This document shows positions 60,071 through 64,000 of a stretch of 64,000 nucleotides of DNA, in pieces. Origin of the DNA: Rhodanobacter denitrificans. GTDB lineage: Bacteria; Pseudomonadota; Gammaproteobacteria; Xanthomonadales; Rhodanobacteraceae. The notes below the pieces were generated by a model. The model was not told the DNA's origin. It made no database searches and saw nothing but the letters and a program-made list of their open reading frames with translations. A program made the translations under genes and the position numbers. Positions within the stretch are counted from its first letter, which is position 1; every line of letters begins with the position of its first letter. The stretch covers positions 7,008 to 71,007 of the forward strand of contig QFPO01000017.1 of NCBI GenBank assembly GCA_003241385.1, read 5' to 3'.

Positions 60071-60433
60071 GCGGCCTAACACCTGAATTAAGCCGCGCCG
60101 CGAAGCGGCGTCGGCTTGTTGAGCGTCACGCGCCCGGCCTTTGATGCCCCAAACCTCTTTCTCCCCGGAGGATAGGACGATCTTTGGGTGGATGCTACAC
60201 AAGTGGCGCACACGGTCTTCAGTGAGATCGGTGTAACTGGCTATAGCCCGTGTGCTGCGCCAGTGATTTGATCCGTCTTGAGAAGTTGCCTTGTCAAGCC
60301 AAGAAAAGATCCGGCGCTTTTCTCTCCAAGCGATCTCGTATTGATTCAGGCGCTCAATGAGCCAAAGCACAAGCCCCGCCGCGGCGCCGCCGACTGTACC
60401 GATCACGATTCCTGAGAATACGTCGTCCGACAT
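59801..60433 (-). CDS. Integron cassette read-through ORF: membrane/HTH-like protein fused to a second cassette protein
   Basis: 210 residues from the ATG at 60433 (MSDDVFSGIVIG). The first part has an N-terminal transmembrane helix (GTVGGAAAGLVLWLIE), then IASYTDLTEDRVRHLCSIHPK...VWGIKGR, a likely winged-helix segment. No stop follows: the frame continues through an attC-like sequence (60074-60124), read as RDAQQADAASRRGLIQV, into a second cassette protein beginning MKQKRTF. Normally the TAA in the attC core ends a cassette gene, but here that core is GCTCAAC. Whether a fused protein is made is unknown. Confidence 0.7.
   Translation of the reverse strand: MSDDVFSGIVIGTVGGAAAGLVLWLIERLNQYEIAWREKRRIFSWLDKATSQDGSNHWRSTRAIASYTDLTEDRVRHLCSIHPKIVLSSGEKEVWGIKGRARDAQQADAASRRGLIQVLGRMKQKRTFLVVGTLLLIVSAALFYPLVFAFFASGDCVSSGGSYDYSARLCDFSRNHPFVPFYRTLSFWLAAGAFIVGGVAISRGAGCNAA
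60074..60124 (-). repeat. Integron attC site 2, shortened and translated through
   Basis: 51 bp. The right inner part is identical to attC 1 (GCGGCTTAATTCAGGTG before GTTAGGC on the minus strand), but it is 9 bp shorter and its first core is GCTCAAC instead of GCCTAAC. GCTCAAC still fits RYYYAAC. The change removes the TAA stop. Confidence 0.8.
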
Positions 60434-60446
60434 TGGCTCTCCCACG

Positions 60447-60506
60447 GCCTAACACCTGAATTAAGCCGCGCCGCGAAGCGGCGTCGGCTTGAATGAATTG
60501 TTAGGC
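60447..60506 (-). repeat. Integron attC site 1
   Basis: 60 bp, cores GCCTAAC and GTTAGGC, inner stem GCCGCGCCGCGAAGCGGCG with mirror pairing. It follows the attI-proximal cassette gene, whose stop TAA is part of the core. Confidence 0.92.
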
Positions 60507-60782
60507 CTTAGCCAATCCATGCCATGTGCGCCCAGCCGACTCGGTGACCAGTACGGCATACGAACGGACAACTCTAGCGGCAGATGCTTTGGCCATTTCT
60601 AGAACCTGTGCCCTAGTGGCGCCGCCCTCATAGTTGTACTCAGCAGGCGGCATCTTGTACCGAGCATCATCATCGGAAGTGATAATGTCGGTGATGCCTT
60701 GCGCCGCCAAGTACTCGTACATTGCCTCGTACTCATCCCAAGTTGCGTCGTGTAGCACTATGCGGACTGTGTAACGTGCCAT
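60501..60782 (-). CDS. Integron cassette 1: small protein (GhoS/DUF2622-like?)
   Basis: 93 residues, ATG at 60782 with AGGGGAGG 4-5 nt upstream. The sequence MARYTVRIVLHDATWDEYEAM, then YKMPPAEYNYEGGATRAQVLEMAKASA and VLVTESAGRTWHGL, is a family often found as integron cassettes. It resembles a small ferredoxin-like fold of the GhoS/DUF2622 type; this assignment is tentative. No toxin partner is adjacent. As the cassette closest to attI it should be the best expressed of the array. Confidence 0.7.
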   Translation of the reverse strand: MARYTVRIVLHDATWDEYEAMYEYLAAQGITDIITSDDDARYKMPPAEYNYEGGATRAQVLEMAKASAARVVRSYAVLVTESAGRTWHGLAKA

Positions 60783-60798
60783 TGTTGCCTCCCCTAAG

Positions 60799-60930
60799 GC
60801 CTAACGCCTATTGGACTCCATTTCCGGAGCGTTGCGCCGATTGTTCAGCCGGGGACGACGGTGCGTCAAGGCGTTTTCCTACCCGGCCAGGCGACTTTCC
60901 CCGCTCGTAGCCTGGCCGCGGATGGACGAC
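60799..60930 (-). other. attI-like junction and integrase-cassette intergenic region
   Basis: GCCTAAC at 60799-60805 (GTTAGGC on the minus strand) is the recombination core joining cassette 1 to non-cassette DNA; no stem like the attC sites precedes it, so it is read as attI. The stretch to 60930 separates it from intI, which points away from the cassettes, the standard integron layout. No LexA box recognised. Confidence 0.65.
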
Positions 60931-60964
60931 GATGCCTCCGGGAATATGGCGGAAGCGCAGGCGT

Positions 60965-61982
60965 ATGAGTTATGCAGCGGAGAACGATGGCGTAACAGAA
61001 GCGGAAACCCATCCGCGGCCGCCGCGCCTGCTCGATCAGGTGCGCCAGCGGGTGCGCGCCAAGCATTACAGCCTGCGCACCGAGCAGGCGTACCTGGGCT
61101 GGATACGCCGCTTCATCCTGGCCAACCGCAAGCAACATCCGGCACGCATGGGCGCGGCGGAGGTGGAGCGGTTTCTCTCCGGCTTGGCGAACCGGCACAA
61201 CGTGGCTGCCGGCACGCAAAACCAGGCGCTGGCCGCGCTGCTGTTTCTGTATCGCGAGGTGCTTTGCGTCGAGCTGCCATGGCTGGACAACCTGACGCGT
61301 GCCAAGCGGCCCCAGCGCCTGCCGGTGGTGCTGTCGGTGGAGGAAGCGCGCACGCTGCTGGGCTGCATGGACGGGCGGCCTTGGCTGGTGGCAAGCCTGC
61401 TGTACGGCACGGGCATGCGGCTCATGGAATGCCTGCGCCTGCGCATCAAGGACGTGGACTTTGGCAGGTGCGAAATCACCGTGCGCGATGGCAAGGGCGG
61501 CAAGGACGGACGCACCGTGTTACCCCCGCAGCCTGGTCGAACCGCTGCAGCGCGAAGTGGATCGCGCGCTGCTGCATCGGCAGGACCTTGCCGAAGGCCT
61601 GGGCGAGGCCTGGCTTCCTCATGCACTGGCTCGCAAGTATCCCAACGCCGGTCACGAACCTGGATGGCAATACGTGTTTCCGGCCCTGCGGCGGGCGCAG
61701 GACCCGCGCGGCGGCGTGGAGCGGCGCCACCACTTCGGCGACGCAGCGCTGGCGCGGGCGCTGAAGGCCGCACGCGCACGCGCACGGCTGCACAAGCCGG
61801 TCACCGCGCATACCTTCCGGCACAGTTTCGCCACGCATCTGATCGAGGCCGGTTATGACATCCGCACGGTGCAGGAACTGCTGGGCCACAAGGACGTGGC
61901 CACCACGCAGATTTACACGCACGTGCTCAATCGCGGCGGGCGCGGCGTGGTGAGTCCATTGGACGCACCGGTGACCCGCTGA
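60965..61982 (+). pseudogene. intI: Integron integrase, frameshifted by one base
   Basis: From ATG 60965 the frame gives a tyrosine recombinase with the core-binding segment VRAKHYSLRTEQAYLGWIRR and the first catalytic Arg in [16 protein letters not shown]. After GKDGRTVLP the frame is lost. The continuation is one frame over: [11 protein letters not shown], then [20 protein letters not shown] (the additional segment specific to integron integrases), [11 protein letters not shown] (His, Arg) and TTQIYTHVL (Tyr). Removing one C from CCCCC at 61523-61527 restores about 338 residues. All catalytic residues are otherwise present. Either a recent inactivation or a sequencing error. Confidence 0.9.
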
Positions 61983-62044
61983 ACAAGACCATCTTCGTCC
62001 ATGTGAGAGCCCCCGATGGCCCCGCATGCGTCTGTCGTTAAGCG

Positions 62045-62064
62045 ATTCCCGCCTTCGCGGGAAT
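62045..62064. repeat. REP-like palindrome
   Basis: ATTCCCGC CTTC GCGGGAAT: perfect 8-bp stem with 4-nt loop within GCGATTCCCGCCTTCGCGGG. This type (ATTCCCGC...GCGGGAAT) is common in Xanthomonads and Pseudomonads. One copy only in this window. Confidence 0.7.
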
Positions 62065-62099
62065 GACGGGCGAAGCCGCACGTGTCCGGTGCTTGCTAA

Positions 62100-62354
62100 C
62101 CCGCCCCCCCAAAAAACTAGCATCGCCAGGAAGTTCACGGTGAACACCAGCCCGCGCAGGCGGATGTTGGGAACGAACACCCGCACGGCGCTGTGCAGCG
62201 CGCGGCCGGCGACGAACAGCCAGGCCAGGCCCAGCGCCGGCGGGCCGATCGCGCCCTGCATCAGCAGCAGCACACAAACAACGTGCAAGAACAGCGGCCA
62301 CTCGAACTGGTTGGCGAGATTGGTGCTGATGCGCGGCTCCAGCTGCGCGAAGGA
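62100..62354 (-). pseudogene. Truncated MAPEG-family membrane protein
   Basis: The frame shows QLEPRISTNLANQFEWPLFL, then LALAWLF-like GLAWLFVAGRALHSAVRVF and RGLVFTVNFLAMLVFW, a typical MAPEG (eicosanoid/glutathione metabolism-like) core of about 80 residues. The N-terminal first helix is missing, and the upstream side runs into a mobile-element end (62438-62460). So this is a remnant. Confidence 0.65.
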
Positions 62355-62900
62355 ATTGCCGCCGTCGCGACCGCCGAAACCGGGGCCAGGCTCACTATTC
62401 AGGGAACGAGACCGCGGACGGCGAACCAACCGCGGACGGGGTCAGAGTGTCTTATTTGACGAACGCGCAGGCGCATCGAACGCCAGAAATCGTGTGCCCC
62501 TGCGCTGACAGGACACCGAGCTGCTTGCAAGTAGCCGGTCAGGCGCGCAGCGCGACTACGCTCAGTATGGCCGGCCGCGGCATAGGAACCGATGGGTTGC
62601 CCGGCCTGTTGCAGGCGAGACCTTTCAGCCGCGGCATAGGCAGCCTGGCGTCGGCAAGCTGCGGTGCGGACGACGGCAGCGCCGATCGGCGCGAGAAGAA
62701 AAAGGTTCCGCGGTGCTTCCCGGCACCGGCATCCAGCCGAGGAGTCCATCCCGAATCTTCGCCCCCTGAAGCGTCGATCGGTGGAGTAAGCAACAAAAAA
62801 GCTCGCCGTTCAAGTTGCGTCGCAACCGATGGGATCATCCGAGCACGCCTGAACGTGCTCAAGCCTAGCCTCGACCACCAAGACAATGACCTCCTGTTCG
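62355..62900. other. Degenerate mobile-element stretch, no gene
   Basis: Contains GGGGTCAGAGTGTCTTAT (62438-62455), a terminal sequence like a second RAYT-type family. It also has a 13-bp direct repeat GCCGCGGCATAGG at 62574-62586 and 62628-62640. No credible gene. Confidence 0.5.
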
Positions 62901-63149
62901 CTACGAGGTCGCGTCATTACTGCGAATTTTCGGGCGAGGTGCCGACGAACCGTCCCACCGCGGCTCCAAGCTCTCCGCATCGCGCAGCCCCAACCGCTCC
63001 GGCGATAAAGCCCCGCTGAGATACGCCAGCTCGATCATCTCCTCGAAGAAATCGATCTTCGCGCGCGTGCTCAGCTTCACCCATGCCCGCTGTTGCGCAC
63101 GCTCGACGTCCTCGAAAGAGAACACTGGTTCGCTCGACTCGGTGGTCAC
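62901..63149 (-). CDS. Small protein, partner of a nucleotidyltransferase (TA-like pair)
   Basis: 82 residues from a GTG at 63149 preceded by GAGAGTTGA. The sequence SEPVFSFEDVERAQQRAWVKLSTRAKIDFFEEMIELAY is helical, followed by an Arg/Pro-rich tail. It lies 22 bp behind a nucleotidyltransferase remnant on the same strand. Pairs of an AbiEii-like nucleotidyltransferase with a small helical protein are familiar in Xanthomonads, but this 82-residue partner is not assigned to a family with certainty. Confidence 0.6.
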   Translation of the reverse strand: MTTESSEPVFSFEDVERAQQRAWVKLSTRAKIDFFEEMIELAYLSGALSPERLGLRDAESLEPRWDGSSAPRPKIRSNDATS

Positions 63150-63171
63150 GACTCAACTCTCTCGCCGTTTT

Positions 63172-63318
63172 TCACATCCGCGCCAGCTTCTCGACATCTT
63201 CCAAAGCCGCCGTCGCCCTCAGATATCCATGCAGGATCACGGCAAGGCCGCCGACGACGACATAGTCGACCTGCGCATCGTTCAAGGCAGCGAATATCTG
63301 GCGGACGTTGAACGACAT
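63172..63318 (-). pseudogene. Nucleotidyltransferase with internal deletion
   Basis: 48 codons from the ATG at 63318: MSFNVRQIFAALNDAQVDYV, then VVGGLAVILHGYLRATA, the start of an AbiEii/DUF6036-like nucleotidyltransferase (GG before the acidic motif). It then jumps to ALEDVEKLARM, which reads like the normal C-terminal end (LxDxEKL). The catalytic D-x-D block and middle of the protein are missing without a frame break, so an in-frame deletion is likely. It is not in a usual gene list because it is very short. Confidence 0.7.
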
Positions 63319-63333
63319 CGCAGTCAGTGCCCT

Positions 63334-64000
63334 TTACATGTTCCGCCGGTACTCGCCACCGACGTCGTACAGCGCATGACTGATCTGCCCCAGACTATGC
63401 GTCTTGACGGCCTCGATCAGCGCCGCGAACACGTTCTTGCGCTCGCGCGCCGTGCGCTGCAGATAGGCCAAGCCATGCCCGTCGTGCACCTCGCCCTCGG
63501 CAGCCGCATCCTCGACCACGTGGGCGTGAACGGTCTCGCCTTCCGGCGCCAGCCGGTTGCGTGAGGCCTGCCAGGCCTGCACGTTGGCGATCTGCTGCGC
63601 CTTTTCCTCGGGCGTGGAGCGGATCAGCTCGATCTCGGTCGCGATCTCGCCGCCGTGCTCCTTCGGCAGGAACGTGTTGACGCCGACCAGCGGCAGGCTG
63701 CCGTCGTGCTTCTTGTGCTCGTAGTAGAGGCTCTCTTCCTGGATCTTGCCGCGCTGGTACATCGTGTCCATCGCGCCGAGCACGCCGCCGCGCTCGCTGA
63801 TCGCCTCGAACTCCTTGTAGACGGCCTCCTCGACGAGGTCGGTCAGCTTGTCGACGATGAAACTGCCCTGCCAGGGGTTCTCGCAGAAATTGAGGCCGAG
63901 TTCCTTGTTGATGATCATCTGGATCGCGACGGCGCGGCGCACGCTTTCCTCGGTCGGCGTCGTGATCGCCTCGTCGTAGGCGTTGGTGTGCAGGCTGTTG
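63334..64000 (-). CDS. icmF: IcmF-type fused isobutyryl-CoA (methylmalonyl-CoA) mutase, C-terminal part
   Basis: The frame runs in from the right edge and ends at 63334 (222 residues visible). [20 protein letters not shown], then [20 protein letters not shown] and [20 protein letters not shown], belong to the catalytic (TIM-barrel) half of acyl-CoA mutases. The tail [18 protein letters not shown] is the end of IcmF proteins, which fuse a B12 domain, a G-protein chaperone and the mutase. IcmF rearranges isobutyryl-CoA to butyryl-CoA; B12-dependent, cytoplasmic. The N-terminal two thirds are outside the window, so the fusion itself is inferred. Confidence 0.88.
   Translation of the reverse strand, partial: NSLHTNAYDEAITTPTEESVRRAVAIQMIINKELGLNFCENPWQGSFIVDKLTDLVEEAVYKEFEAISERGGVLGAMDTMYQRGKIQEESLYYEHKKHDGSLPLVGVNTFLPKEHGGEIATEIELIRSTPEEKAQQIANVQAWQASRNRLAPEGETVHAHVVEDAAAEGEVHDGHGLAYLQRTARERKNVFAALIEAVKTHSLGQISHALYDVGGEYRRNM

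Noticed and set aside
59747..60506. Possible CRISPR array from three similar ~60-bp repeats
   Set aside because: Repeats are attC sites with GCCTAAC/GTTAGGC cores and lie 300 bp apart around genes; no short repeat-spacer pattern.
62447..63019. Plus-strand open frame of 190 residues
   Set aside because: Crosses a mobile-element end and repeats, overlaps the 82-residue gene in opposite sense, no domain.

Overview
The window is GC-rich bacterial chromosome with densely packed genes. The likely source is a gammaproteobacterium of the Xanthomonadales/Lysobacterales, perhaps Rhodanobacteraceae (Dokdonella-like). This placement is an inference from gene content: rlmF, hslR, a napEFDABC operon, egtDB, IcmF-type mutase, a RAYT transposase, an Xanthomonad-style chromosomal integron, and many secreted proteins with a short (F/L)-x-x-G-(F/L/M)-(E/D) motif. 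No tRNA, rRNA or CRISPR array was found.

1-15.7 kb: the edge of an M14 metallocarboxypeptidase, then two tandem paralogous exported single-haem proteins (1387-3177 and 3727-5523) closed by a strong terminator. After these come a GSP26-type flavin-binding protein, a CSLREA beta-helix protein, a double DUF1801 protein, a Tat-exported dienelactone hydrolase, a large secreted beta-propeller, a lipoprotein and rlmF. 15.7-26.4 kb: hslR, an 1117-residue surface lipoprotein, an RDD membrane protein, small enzymes (VOC/PhnB-like, glutathione S-transferase), a frameshifted serine hydrolase and a divergent AraC regulator.

26.4-31 kb: a complete periplasmic nitrate reductase operon, napE-F-D-A-B-C, in which every junction overlaps by 4-8 bp. 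31-43.6 kb: DUF1456 protein, exonuclease III, an ACT-domain protein, an ECF sigma factor translationally coupled to a TPR serine/threonine kinase, a nidogen-like secreted protein, and a three-gene operon (SPFH protein, zinc-ribbon membrane protein, small membrane protein) resembling part of Bacillus ydjFGHI.

43.6-63.3 kb is the plastic part. It holds a PD-(D/E)XK/DUF5655 nuclease, an MHS transporter, a di-haem oxidoreductase, and an Mrr-like restriction protein in a segment bounded by an intact AraC gene and a 111-bp remnant of the same gene. The ergothioneine genes egtD-egtB follow, then RAYT transposon copies: one intact, one internally deleted, and stacked ends. An integron comes next: cassettes on the minus strand (DUF4062 protein; a two-cassette read-through fusion; a small 93-residue protein), recognisable attC sites, an attI-like junction, and intI on the plus strand with a one-base frameshift. 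It ends with degraded MAPEG and nucleotidyltransferase genes. The right edge carries the C-terminus of an IcmF-type acyl-CoA mutase.

Main points of interest: the integron with its broken integrase and fused cassettes, the duplication footprint around the Mrr gene, and a recurrent GFE-type motif shared by unrelated secreted proteins.
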